Below, piece after piece: positions 50,940 through 58,076 of a stretch of 58,076 bases of DNA. Below the pieces are notes generated by a model that worked only from the letters and a program-made list of their open reading frames with translations, had not been told where the DNA came from and ran no database searches. Numbering within the stretch: position 1 is the stretch's first letter; every line of letters starts with the position of its first letter. This DNA comes from Rhizobium aethiopicum (GTDB taxonomy: Bacteria > Pseudomonadota > Alphaproteobacteria > Rhizobiales > Rhizobiaceae): the NCBI RefSeq assembly GCF_900094625.1, contig NZ_FMAJ01000022.1, positions 1 to 58,076 of the forward strand, written 5' to 3'. Position numbers and translations under genes: made by a program.

Positions 50940-51138
50940 GTGGATGACAGCGTCGGCGGGCTGAACGGCGTTCAGCAGGCTCCCGCCCCGACCAAACGCG
51001 TCGTGGTGAAGGAGAAGGTCGTCGTCGGGCAGCCCCCGCCGGTGACCGGCGTTGTGACGCAGGTTCCCGACGATGCGAATATTCGCGATCGTTAACGACC
51101 AGCGCGTGATCGTTAAACCTTCCTCCCGGCGATCATAA
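50940..51138 (+). pseudogene. Frameshifted DUF1236-type gene remnant
   Basis: One frame gives QAPAPTKRVVVKEKVVVGQ and PPPVTGVVTQVPDDA; the +1 frame from 51073 gives FAIVNDQRVIVKPSSRRS then a stop at 51136-51138. Together they make the usual C-terminal half of rhizobial DUF1236 proteins (xVVVKExVVVG...YAxVNxQRVIV). The frames join only with a one-base shift near 51072, and the N-terminal signal-peptide half is not recognisable. Function unknown. Confidence 0.65.
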
Positions 51139-51218
51139 GTGGAAAATTCCAGTCTGAATTTAACGGGGGCACGTCACTGCTTACAAACGATACACGATGA
51201 AGCGAAAGAGGAAGTGTC

Positions 51219-51662
51219 ATGCCTACCGGTACAGTCAAATTTTTCAACGATGACAAAGGATTTGGCTTCATCACGCCTGAGAATGGCGGAACGGACGTCT
51301 TCGTTCACGTGTCAGCATTGCAGCGCGGCGGCTCGCTCAGAGAAGGTGACAAGGTCAGCTACGAGCTGGGCCAAGATCGTAAGACCGGAAACGCGATCGG
51401 TGGAAATCACGGGCGTCAACGTGCAGGAAAAATAGCGCGTTCCATTAGGGCGCCTGACAATAGCCGGGACAGTAAGGTGTGCCAGAGCCAGGACCATAGT
51501 CGCACAGGGATAGGCCTTCGGTCTTATTTCCTTTTCCCATGCGCAGTCCATGTTTTTAAGTGCGGTCACAGCGCAGGAGGTTGCAATGGATCGACGATTG
51601 TTTCTGACCGGAATGTTTGCAATTGTGGGGACCGCCGCCCTTGCAAGCGCAGCTCGGCCTAG
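51219..51662 (+). CDS. Cold-shock protein with frameshifted C-terminus
   Basis: The first ~58 residues are a classic cold-shock domain: MPTGTVKFFNDDKGFGFIT with RNP1 (KGFGFI) and RNP2 (VFVHV), then EGDKVSYELGQDRKTGN. It starts at an ATG with GAGGAA upstream. Near 51397 the frame departs from the family: in the next frame TRSVEITGVNVQEK ends at 51435, the normal length (~72 residues), whereas the actual frame runs on to 51662, giving a 147-residue protein with an unrelated tail. A single-base insertion explains this. The nucleic-acid-binding surface is complete, so the domain may still work. Confidence 0.75.
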   Translation: MPTGTVKFFNDDKGFGFITPENGGTDVFVHVSALQRGGSLREGDKVSYELGQDRKTGNAIGGNHGRQRAGKIARSIRAPDNSRDSKVCQSQDHSRTGIGLRSYFLFPCAVHVFKCGHSAGGCNGSTIVSDRNVCNCGDRRPCKRSSA

Positions 51663-51900
51663 CAATGCAATTGCCGGCGTCCCGAACAGCAGCGGAATTC
51701 TCGATAAGCTTGATGCAGACGTTCTCGAGGAGGAAGGTCAAGCAGAACTGCAGCCGACCAATCATCGCCGCTGGCATCGTCCTCCCGGGCGCGGCAGAAG
51801 ACGGCGCGTTTGGAGAAGGGTCTGCCGCCGTTACTGGCGCTATGGCCGACGACGTGTACGTTGCTATCGCAGGCGCGTTTGGGTTCAGATCTGGCTCTAA
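51586..51900 (+). CDS. Exported Arg-rich protamine-like protein
   Basis: A 104-residue protein with a perfect GGAGG before its ATG (51586). The N-terminus MDRRLFLTGMFAIVGTAAL has a twin-arginine-like start and hydrophobic core with a cleavage-like ASA near residue 25. A short acidic linker (LDKLDADVLEEEGQ) is followed by a strongly basic tail rich in Arg, Trp and Tyr (RRRRVWRRVCRRYWRYGRRR). Similar rhizobial proteins are annotated 'protamine-2 (modular)'. It could bind DNA, polyanions or the envelope; its function is unknown. It overlaps the frameshifted tail of the cold-shock gene. Confidence 0.7.
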   Translation: MDRRLFLTGMFAIVGTAALASAARPSNAIAGVPNSSGILDKLDADVLEEEGQAELQPTNHRRWHRPPGRGRRRRVWRRVCRRYWRYGRRRVRCYRRRVWVQIWL

Positions 51901-52429
51901 CAACCAGCGACGCAGAGAACGATTGTTCCGGACGATAGGTTTGATGAAAAACGTCACCTCGCCGTCTATACGACGATGCGCCGGTCATCGATTGAAGCCT
52001 GACCCATGACGCGACTTCTGCAAACCATTGTCCGATGGCGTTCCAACCGAAGAACTGGTCTATGCCGCACCCCTGCAATTCTCCGACCTGTGGTGGCACA
52101 TCGTTCCTGAAGGCCGCCTACAGGGATGCATAATCGCGAGGCGTCCGTCCGGATAGTCGAAAACCACGACCTTCTTGATGGGAACAATTAGGCTAGGTAC
52201 GGTTCGATGCGCGGCCGCATCGGGTCGAGAAGTAGCTGAGATTGGGCGGGATCGCGTCGGCGGCGAGGCCGGCTGCGGAGCGGTGCGTCAGCGTCACCGA
52301 GGAGCGGCTGGGAAGGCTTGCGAGGCGGCTTTGTCATGGCCGCACTTCATCAACAAAACCTTAAAGGCAATTGACCCAGATTGAGTATTGACGCTTTGCG
52401 AGTCACGGCTCGGAAACACTTCGCGTGCC
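51901..52429. other. Long non-coding stretch with one copy of a direct repeat
   Basis: 529 bases without a plausible gene. The segment 52311-52372 (GAAGGCTTGCGAGG, then GGCTTTGTCATG, then an ACTTCA...TTAA tract) recurs in altered form at 54406-54464, flanking the two DUF159 loci. Confidence 0.45.
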
Positions 52430-52457
52430 TTGACCTACCGTGGGAGGGTTATATCTA
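52430..52457 (+). promoter_or_regulatory. Candidate promoter of the DUF159 gene
   Basis: TTGACC (52430-52435) and TATCTA (52452-52457) with 16-base spacing, about 30 bases upstream of the start codon at 52487. This is a reasonable sigma-70-type match; no LexA box was recognised in it. Confidence 0.45.
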
Positions 52458-52486
52458 AATAAGTAGTCTCCCCCATGGAATACCGA

Positions 52487-53194
52487 ATGTGTAGTCGCGT
52501 CTATATCAAAGAATCGCTTGACGAGCTTGCGCGTAGTTTTGCTTTCGCCGGACAAGGCGAGCTTGAGGCTTTGGCTGATTGCCTTCCTCGATACAACGGC
52601 GCACCGAGGCAGGTTTACCCTATTATCATTCAAGATCAAATGCGGGAGACGGGCACCGTAGCGCCGGTCATTGCAGCCGCCGTATGGGGCCTGGTACCCG
52701 CATTGGCGAACTCGCGCGATCGGCGTCTCCCATTGATCAACGTCCGCTGCGAGAACATTGCCACGGACGGTCTGACCGGACCTGCCTATCGTTCGCGCCG
52801 CTGCCTAATCCCAGTCAATGGATTCTTTGAGTGGAACTACTCCCCAAGTCGGGGTAAGCAACCCTATGCTATCGCGATGAAGAGCGACGTTCCGTTTGCT
52901 CTTGCAGGCATTTGGGAGGTTTGGCGCCACCCGGTTGGAATCGACATCCGCAGTTTCGCTGTAATCACCTGCCCGGCGAATGAGATGATGCAGACAATCA
53001 GCGATCGAATGCCGGTGATCCTGCGTCGAAAAAATTATGAGCGCTGGCTGTCCGCTGATCGAAATCCGGCAGACCTAATGAAGCCGTATCCTACCGAGCT
53101 AATGACCATTTGGCCAATCGGCATGGCCGTTAACAGCCTGAGGAACATGGGATCCGAAATCATCGATCCGATTGTTTGGCATCCAAATGCCTAG
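52487..53194 (+). CDS. DUF159/SRAP protein (YedK/HMCES family), variant active site
   Basis: A 235-residue SRAP-domain protein. The family forms a covalent bond between Cys2 and abasic sites in single-stranded DNA, so the start must place Cys second: ATG 52487 gives MCSRVY, while the in-frame ATG at 52475 would not. The active-site Asn and Glu are seen in LINVRCENI and VNGFFEWNY. The usual His of I-H-x-RMPVIL is Ser here (TISDRMPVIL), and the MCGR start is MCSR. The crosslinking part may be preserved while the His-assisted step is altered. A broken paralogue follows 84 bases later. Confidence 0.88.
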   Translation: MCSRVYIKESLDELARSFAFAGQGELEALADCLPRYNGAPRQVYPIIIQDQMRETGTVAPVIAAAVWGLVPALANSRDRRLPLINVRCENIATDGLTGPAYRSRRCLIPVNGFFEWNYSPSRGKQPYAIAMKSDVPFALAGIWEVWRHPVGIDIRSFAVITCPANEMMQTISDRMPVILRRKNYERWLSADRNPADLMKPYPTELMTIWPIGMAVNSLRNMGSEIIDPIVWHPNA

Positions 53195-53278
53195 GTTCGC
53201 CAAGGACTGGGACCTTGGTCCTCCTCGACCAGATCCATGTGAAAACATCCTATATCAGTAAGTGCACGGAGTTTCCGC

Positions 53279-53938
53279 ATGTGCGGACGCGCCTAAATCA
53301 ATACCTCCCTCCATGAGCTCGTGCGCAATTTAACATTTGCAGAGCCCAGTGAGGTCGATGCGCATGCACTTTGCTTCCCCTGTACGACGGAGCACCTAGG
53401 CTGCATTTCCCCATCATCATTCGTGACATCGTCCAGGAGCCGGATATCACGAGAGCGATTTTTGTCAGGCCCGCTGGGGTCTTATGCCGGCGTCGACGAA
53501 AACTGGGTGTTCGGCGATCAACGATCAACGGACCTTGCGAAGATATAGCCACCAATGGACTGTTCCCGCGCCGAGGCCTGGTACCCATCGACGGAAATTT
53601 CGAGTGGAAGGACACTTACGGCAAGAGCGATGACGAACACCCCTACGCCATCGCCACGGAGAACGGCAGGGCCTTTGCGCTCGCCGGCAATTTGAAAAAC
53701 CCCAAAAGTTGAGAACGGAGTGCTGACCCGGAACTTCGCCATCCTCACCTGCGAGCCGAACGCGATGATTGCGGAAATTCACAACCGTATGCCCGTCATC
53801 CTACATCACGAGGATAATGAGTGCTGGCTATCTCCTGATCCAAATCCATCGGACCTGATGAATCCGTACCCTTCTGAGCTCATGACAATGTGGCCGATTC
53901 GTCAAAAACGTCGGACCAGAGATCATCAACCCGGTTAG
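53279..53938 (+). pseudogene. Broken DUF159/SRAP paralogue
   Basis: It begins ATG TGC GGA CGC (MCGRA, the canonical start) at 53279 but reaches TAA at codon 6. Fragments in different frames follow: LYDGAPRLHFPIIIRDI, INGPCEDIATNGLFPRRG and VPIDGNFEWKDTYGK (53371-53712), then FAILTCEPNAMIAEIHNRMP and YPSELMTMWPI (53720-53938). These match the intact gene's YNGAPRQVYPIIIQDQ, VNGFFEW and DRMPVIL. At least one nonsense and two frame changes are present. It keeps the His that the intact gene lacks. Confidence 0.85.
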
Positions 53939-54103
53939 TCTCGTCCTCAGCGGCATTGAAGCCCCGGTTTAGGCCGAAGCAGCAGGTGCGATCAACGCCT
54001 ACCGAGTAACACCGTACCGGAACACGACCGATCTCACTTTGGTTAGGGCGCCAGGAGAGCACGGACGTTCCTCCTGTGCGATCCTTATTTGTCAACGAAC
54101 TTG

Positions 54104-54127
54104 CCCCGCCCCGGCGGGGTCTTTTTT
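54104..54127 (+). terminator. Rho-independent terminator
   Basis: CCCCGCC (54104-54110) pairs with GGCGGGG (54113-54119), followed by TCTTTTTTG. This is the best intrinsic terminator in the window, on the plus strand. The nearest plus-strand gene is the broken DUF159 copy, which ends 165 bases upstream, so it may also end an unrecognised small RNA. Confidence 0.8.
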
Positions 54128-54840
54128 GTCCGACAACGTACGGGAACCGCAGAGGGAGTGCGAGGTTAATCATTGGATCGCGGGAGAGAGGAAGTACCTT
54201 GAATCGGGGGAAACCTTCCACCTTAGCGATGCACCTCATAACAGAGTTGGGTCGTGCGGGGTAAGTTTCCGGTCTGCTCCCAAAGCGACGTTCCGCGCGG
54301 CCCGACGCCCAGCCACGGCGAAACCTGTCCTGTTCTGATTCCTCGAGGTCGGTGAATTCCCCTCCATGACGGTCACGGTTGGCGATCTGTAGGCGTTGCA
54401 AGCCACGAAGGCTTACGAGGGGCTTTGTCATGCCGGCAGTTCAGCGCAACTTAACAAGATTGATTATTGGCTCCCATCAACTCGTGAACATAACATCGGC
54501 GGGCGGCCGCCCGTCTGAAAACTGAGTATGGAGCACGGATATGCGCGAGCAGGCGACTAAGGCGATCCCGGTTCGCTGCTAGTGCTGGGAGCATTTTGAT
54601 GCGTTGAAGAATTTGGAGGAGTTCAGAGGCTTCACACCACATCTCGTCGTCATCAGCCAAGGAACCGTCGCGCGGCGCGCCCGATTCAACATTTCAGGCC
54701 GATGCAGCTAATGGAAAAGGATTACGGAACGCGGCGCAGCAGTTCAAGTTATACATCCTGATGATTGCGCGGCATCCCTCCGAGGATACGAGCTGGTACT
54801 AAACGTCAAATCTATGCTCATCATTCGAGGAGGTTTTCCG
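54128..54840. other. Long non-coding stretch with second copy of the direct repeat
   Basis: About 710 bases before the glycosyltransferase. It contains the repeat 54406-54464 (GAAGGCTTACGAGG, GGCTTTGTCATG). A minus-strand ORF at 54451-54660 (69 residues, ELLQILQRIKMLPALAANRD) has an acceptable composition, but I have no further support for it. Nothing else identified. Confidence 0.35.
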
Positions 54841-55935
54841 ATGAAGATCGCCCAGATCGCACCCCTTGCTGAAAGCGTCCCACCGAAGCTTTACGGCGGA
54901 ACTGAGCGAATCGTCTCTTATCTGACAGACGAGCTGGTCCGTCAGGGCCACCAGGTCGCACTTTTCGCCAGCGGCGACTCTGTTACCAACGCCAAACTGG
55001 TGGCGTGCTCGCGCGTCGCCTTGCGTCTCAATCATGCAGTCAGGGACCATCTGCCGCACCAGATCGTGATGCTGGAGGAAGTTCGCCGCCGGGTACAAGA
55101 ATTCGATGTCCTCCACTTCCACATCGATCTGTTGCATTTCCCGTTGATTATGGACTTCGCAGGCCGAACCGTGACGACGCTGCACGGGCGGTTGGACCTA
55201 CCTGACCTCCGACCATTCTACCAAGCATTCCCGGACATACCGCTGGTGTCGATCTCAAACAATCAGCGACAGCCGATGCCGCCGGTTAACTGGGCGGGTA
55301 CCGTTTACCATGGGCTCTCGGACGATATTCTACCCTTCACCGCAAAGCCGAAAGGAAACTATCTTGCTTTCCTTGGCCGCATCTCGCCGGAGAAGCGACC
55401 CGACCGGGCCATCCAGATTGCTGCGAAAGCAGGGATCCCCCTGAAGATCGCGGCGAAGATTGACAATGTCGACAAGCGTTACTGGGAAACGGTGATCGAG
55501 CCTCTGGTGAAGAGCCATCAAAACGTGGAGTTCATCGGAGAGATCAACGAACATCAGAAGGCGGAGTTTCTCGGCAATGCCGGCGCGTTGCTCTTCCCGA
55601 TCGACTGGCCAGAACCCTTCGGGGTGGTGATGATCGAGTCTATGGCATGCGGCACCCCAGTCATTGCGTTCGGCTGCGGTTCCGTCCCGGAAGTGATTGA
55701 CGTTGGTATTTCCGGTATAATCGTCGATACAGTCAATGAAGCCGTGGAAAACATCGACCGAGCGCTGCGCCTGGACCGCCGCAGAGTTCGCGAGACGTTC
55801 GAAAAGCGTTTTTCTGCAAAGCGCATGGCGTGCGATTATCTCGATATCTACCGTACTCTGCCAGGTGTACGCACCCATGGTGCACGCATGCGCCGTTCGA
55901 CCAGGGACGCTCTCGGGGTGCAGACCGCAGCATGA
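54841..55935 (+). CDS. GT4-family glycosyltransferase
   Basis: A 364-residue GT-B glycosyltransferase. The N-terminal domain starts MKIAQIAPLAESVPPKLYGG and has GGTERIVSYLTDELVRQGHQ; FDVLHFHIDLLHFP and TVTTLHGRLD follow. The C-terminal domain has YLAFLGRISPEKRPDRAIQI, and the nucleotide-sugar region EPFGVVMIESMACGTPVIAFGCGSVPEVI with the ExxxxxxxE pattern. The ATG at 54841 has GAGGAGG upstream. It adds a sugar from a nucleotide-sugar donor; acceptor unknown. It is isolated, so a polysaccharide or osmolyte role cannot be assigned. Confidence 0.9.
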   Translation: MKIAQIAPLAESVPPKLYGGTERIVSYLTDELVRQGHQVALFASGDSVTNAKLVACSRVALRLNHAVRDHLPHQIVMLEEVRRRVQEFDVLHFHIDLLHFPLIMDFAGRTVTTLHGRLDLPDLRPFYQAFPDIPLVSISNNQRQPMPPVNWAGTVYHGLSDDILPFTAKPKGNYLAFLGRISPEKRPDRAIQIAAKAGIPLKIAAKIDNVDKRYWETVIEPLVKSHQNVEFIGEINEHQKAEFLGNAGALLFPIDWPEPFGVVMIESMACGTPVIAFGCGSVPEVIDVGISGIIVDTVNEAVENIDRALRLDRRRVRETFEKRFSAKRMACDYLDIYRTLPGVRTHGARMRRSTRDALGVQTAA

Positions 55936-56592
55936 TGGCGAAGAGAGTAGTCGAATAGCGCGAAATACCCGCTGGTCGTCTTCATTAATCCGGAGGAGGT
56001 CGAGGGGAGCCCACGCCGTTCGGTTCTACGCCGAGCATTTTTCGCTTCAGAGTGTTGGCGATCGTCGACAGCCACGATTTCGATGAAGGCCGGACCACAG
56101 TCTTTATCCATCGGACCGAAGCAGGCAAATTCTCAAATGCGGGCGACTGAACATAGGGGCGACAGGCCTGGCGAGCGGCGGTCAATGTCCGCAGTTGGGC
56201 CCGGAGTGGACATTTGCGATTATGCGTTCAACGACAGCTCCGCGCCATAAGTCGAACACTGAGCAGAGCACGGTGGTATCCCAGAAGCGGACATGCCGCC
56301 GACCTGCAGGTTTGCACCACTTCCAGACCTTTCACTCGGAAGCTGCGATCGACGCGTTTCGGCCACTGCGGCCACACGTATGTATGACGAAGAGGTCTGA
56401 ACTCGGGACAAAAGCGGATGAGAATGTGCCTATCAACGCTCCCAGTTCGGCAATCTTGCTCCGTAGCCTGACTTGCGAAGACAGCGGGGTTTGGGTCGTC
56501 CAGCCGCTTTGGGAATTCGGCCAAGGATCAAGACAGCTTACTCCCTCGAACAGCGCTCCATTGCACGCACAACGTGTCTCTCCCCGTCTGGT
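55936..56592. other. Long non-coding stretch with inverted repeat
   Basis: 657 bases. AATGTCC (56184-56190) and GGACATT (56208-56214) form a perfect 7-bp dyad with a 17-base GC-rich spacer. It resembles, from memory, dispersed intergenic elements with AATGTCC/GGACATT ends in rhizobial genomes. Open frames over it look like noise. Confidence 0.4.
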
Positions 56593-57219
56593 CTAGTCGG
56601 CTGCGAAGCAGTAGAAGAGACCGTCTCCGCCCGTACTCTTGAACGCCTCCTGCGAGCAGCCGCCTCGCGTCAAATGCGAAGAGTTCCAGGATTTGGCTGC
56701 GGCGGATTCGTCCAATCCAGTGCGATCGCTGTGGCCCACTACCGCAGCACCCTCCGCACTGCCCATTGTCCAGTTGCCGCAGGTTTCCGGCGCGGCAGTT
56801 CCATCGGGTTTGGAGCCGGTCAGTATGTCATGGCGGTTCGGAGTGTCGCCGCGGCCGGCTATGACTTCACCCTTTTCGTTGAGCGTGGTCTGCTTAGTGA
56901 TGTTGTTGCCATCACTGTGAAGCGCGGCGACATCGTCGGCGATCTTTTCGCCCTTGGCGTTGTACCAAGGACCCGTTCCAATCCGGTCCTTGGCGTTCTC
57001 CGCGTCGGTGGAGAGATAAGCTCTCCAGGTCTTGCGCGTCGAACCACTCGCCGTCGCCAGAGAACTACAATAGGCGTCGGCTCCGGCAAGCCCTCCAAGA
57101 TCGCCGCCCTTGCCCGGATTAGCGCTGGTAACAAAGAAGCTCATCGCGGTGTCCTGAGCATTTGCCGACAGCGGCGGCCAGGCCAGAGCGGCCAGGAGCA
57201 AAGCGAACTTGCGTTTCAT
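56593..57219 (-). CDS. Exported lectin-like protein
   Basis: A 208-residue protein with a clear Sec signal peptide (MKRKFALLLAALAWPPLSANA, about 21 residues). The mature part has FFVTSANPGKGGDLGGLAGA, DAYCSSLA, TWRAYLST, DRIGTGPWYNAKGEKIADDV, RGDTPNRHDILTGSKPDG, CGNWTMGS, and C-terminal RGGCSQEAFKSTGGDGLFYC. The spaced Cys and CGNW/LFYCF pattern matches bacterial proteins annotated as lectins with a C-type-lectin/endostatin-like fold. Expected to be periplasmic or secreted; the ligand is unknown. A GGAGGAATACT precedes the ATG. Confidence 0.82.
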   Translation of the reverse strand: MKRKFALLLAALAWPPLSANAQDTAMSFFVTSANPGKGGDLGGLAGADAYCSSLATASGSTRKTWRAYLSTDAENAKDRIGTGPWYNAKGEKIADDVAALHSDGNNITKQTTLNEKGEVIAGRGDTPNRHDILTGSKPDGTAAPETCGNWTMGSAEGAAVVGHSDRTGLDESAAAKSWNSSHLTRGGCSQEAFKSTGGDGLFYCFAAD

Positions 57220-57365
57220 AGTATTCCTCCTGCATGTCCCATGTAGCTGAGCCTACTGCGGGAATGGATCGGAGTAAAATCGCATTCTTGTGTCTTTAGT
57301 ACCGCTGGAGGCGAAATCTCCAGGCGGAGACTCGGCGGCCCAGCCCGGTGCGAATTGGTCTCGGT

Positions 57366-57650
57366 TTAGTTTGCGCCGGCCTTATAGGTGATCCTATAAA
57401 TCACGCCGTTCGTATCTTCAGACACCAGCAGTACCCGTCCGGCGCTATTGCGAGCCCGGCAAGGCGGCCGAACTCCATTTTTCGGTCGGTTTGCCGAACC
57501 GCGCAACATGACGAAGGCGTCGTAGCGATACTCCTCCGGAAACTGCTCCGCATTGTAGAAGCGGATGTTGATCACGGAAAGCCCGATGCGTCAGTTCGGA
57601 AAATCGGAGCAGCCTTCCTGCGTCCGGAAGGACGCAACGGGGCTCCAAGC
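57366..57650 (-). pseudogene. Remnant of a PQQ-type sugar (sorbosone) dehydrogenase
   Basis: On the minus strand 57575-57366 gives INIRFYNAEQFPEEYRYDAF, VMLRGSANR, then RVLLVSEDTNGVIYRITY. These match the C-terminal beta-propeller end of L-sorbosone/glucose dehydrogenase-like proteins (FxGSWNR ... GRPAGLAVAxDG ... VSDDTNGVIYRITY). Between the two blocks the frame slips (GRLAGLAIAPDG lies in another frame) and about 50-100 residues are missing. Nothing recognisable remains upstream beyond about 57650. It is a truncated, decayed gene. Confidence 0.7.
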
Positions 57651-57658
57651 TGCCCGCA

Positions 57659-58076
57659 TCAGCGCCGCGCGGTGCGCAATTGCGATGATTGCTTGTCCGT
57701 CTTCAGTTTTTCCCTGAACCAATCGAGCGTCAGCGCCACACCCTGTTCGTAACTGATCTTGCACGACCACTCGGGCATGACGTAATGCGCATTGGTCAGG
57801 TCGGGGCGTCGGTTGGTGGGGTCCTGCGGGGGTGACGGCTCGAAAACGATCGGCGCGCCGCCGACGAGGCGGGAGACAAATTGCGCGACCTCGAGAACCG
57901 AGATCTCGCGATCGTTGCCGACGTTCAGAGGCCCCTTATAGTCGGTTTCGTTTATCCAGAAATAACGGGCGAAGCCGTCAACGATATCGTCGACATAGCC
58001 CCAGCTGCGGGACTGCAGACCGTCGCCGAACACGGTGATCGGGCGGCCCGAGAGGGCCTGGGTGATGAAGTTGGAG
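57659..58076 (-). CDS. NAD-dependent nucleotide-sugar epimerase/decarboxylase, C-terminal part (cut by window edge)
   Basis: About 138 residues of an extended SDR enzyme entering from the right edge on the minus strand (frame starts at 58075). It shows SNFITQALSGRPITVFGDG, SRSWGYVDDIVDGFARYF, LNVGNDREISVLEVAQFVSR, and the C-terminal RRPDLTNA substrate motif. This pattern fits UDP-glucuronate decarboxylase (UDP-xylose synthase) and dTDP-glucose dehydratase-like enzymes of surface-polysaccharide synthesis. The NAD-binding and YxxxK parts are outside the window. The gene ends 8 bases from the decayed sugar-dehydrogenase remnant. Confidence 0.88.
   Translation of the reverse strand, partial: SNFITQALSGRPITVFGDGLQSRSWGYVDDIVDGFARYFWINETDYKGPLNVGNDREISVLEVAQFVSRLVGGAPIVFEPSPPQDPTNRRPDLTNAHYVMPEWSCKISYEQGVALTLDWFREKLKTDKQSSQLRTARR

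Noticed and set aside
50748..51095. A 115-residue intact gene
   Set aside because: Only its C-terminal third matches a known pattern (DUF1236) and this continues in another frame, so it is treated as a remnant.
54451..54660. A 69-residue minus-strand gene
   Set aside because: No ribosome-binding site, motif or neighbour supports it; mentioned only in the gap description.
1..58076. CRISPR arrays, tRNA/rRNA genes, insertion sequences, prophage or toxin-antitoxin genes
   Set aside because: Read for on both strands; no regularly spaced repeats, cloverleaf-like sequences, transposase motifs or phage genes were recognised, although short or degenerate ones could be missed by eye.

Overview
The window looks like part of an alphaproteobacterial genome of the Rhizobiales, most likely a Rhizobiaceae member such as Ensifer or Rhizobium. 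This is inferred from GC content near 60% by eye, FixJ-type and multi-kinase signalling proteins, DUF6894 and DUF1236 proteins, a protamine-like Arg-rich exported protein, and the density of amino-acid catabolic operons with their own ABC transporter and Lrp, GntR or LysR regulators. No rRNA, tRNA, CRISPR array, transposase or replication gene was recognised. The mix of intact catabolic operons and decayed genes fits an accessory replicon or accessory chromosomal region.

Bases 1-9.6 kb: an aldehyde dehydrogenase tail, a HAD hydrolase, a kinase plus class III PLP phospho-lyase pair (amino-alcohol or hydroxylysine type), a GntR regulator, a tartrate/malate-type dehydrogenase, an Lrp regulator and two paralogous GNAT acetyltransferases. 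Bases 9.8-16.2 kb: a cupin, a succinate-semialdehyde-type dehydrogenase with repeated ATTGGT half-sites upstream, a decayed ABC transporter, a threonine dehydratase interrupted by one amber codon, a threonine aldolase and a LysR regulator.

Bases 16.2-37 kb are the core. A nine-gene minus-strand operon (class III PLP enzyme, amino-acid ABC transporter, cupin, FAD amine oxidase, EutB- and EutC-like enzymes) is divergent from an Lrp regulator and a plus-strand operon: homoserine dehydrogenase, aldehyde dehydrogenase, DapA, aspartase and a ThrB-like protein without kinase catalytic residues. The plus-strand enzymes read as homoserine -> aspartate semialdehyde -> aspartate -> fumarate. With an arginine-type transporter and a divergent PLP enzyme, this matches the enzyme set reported for canavanine or homoserine use by legume-associated bacteria. 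A further Lrp, a third cupin, a hydroxyacid dehydrogenase, an ArgE-like deacetylase, a LysR regulator and another aldehyde dehydrogenase follow.

Bases 37-58 kb: an orphan metal-chelate binding protein, a chemotaxis-receptor relic, a ~2000-residue Ser/Thr-kinase/ATPase/GAF/PAS/histidine-kinase hybrid with its FixJ-like partner, a diguanylate cyclase, a DUF2946/PepSY membrane pair, a frameshifted cold-shock gene, an Arg-rich exported protein, an intact and a broken DUF159 (YedK/HMCES) gene, a glycosyltransferase, a lectin-like exported protein, a decayed sugar dehydrogenase and the end of a nucleotide-sugar epimerase/decarboxylase. This right half is gene-poor and rich in relics.
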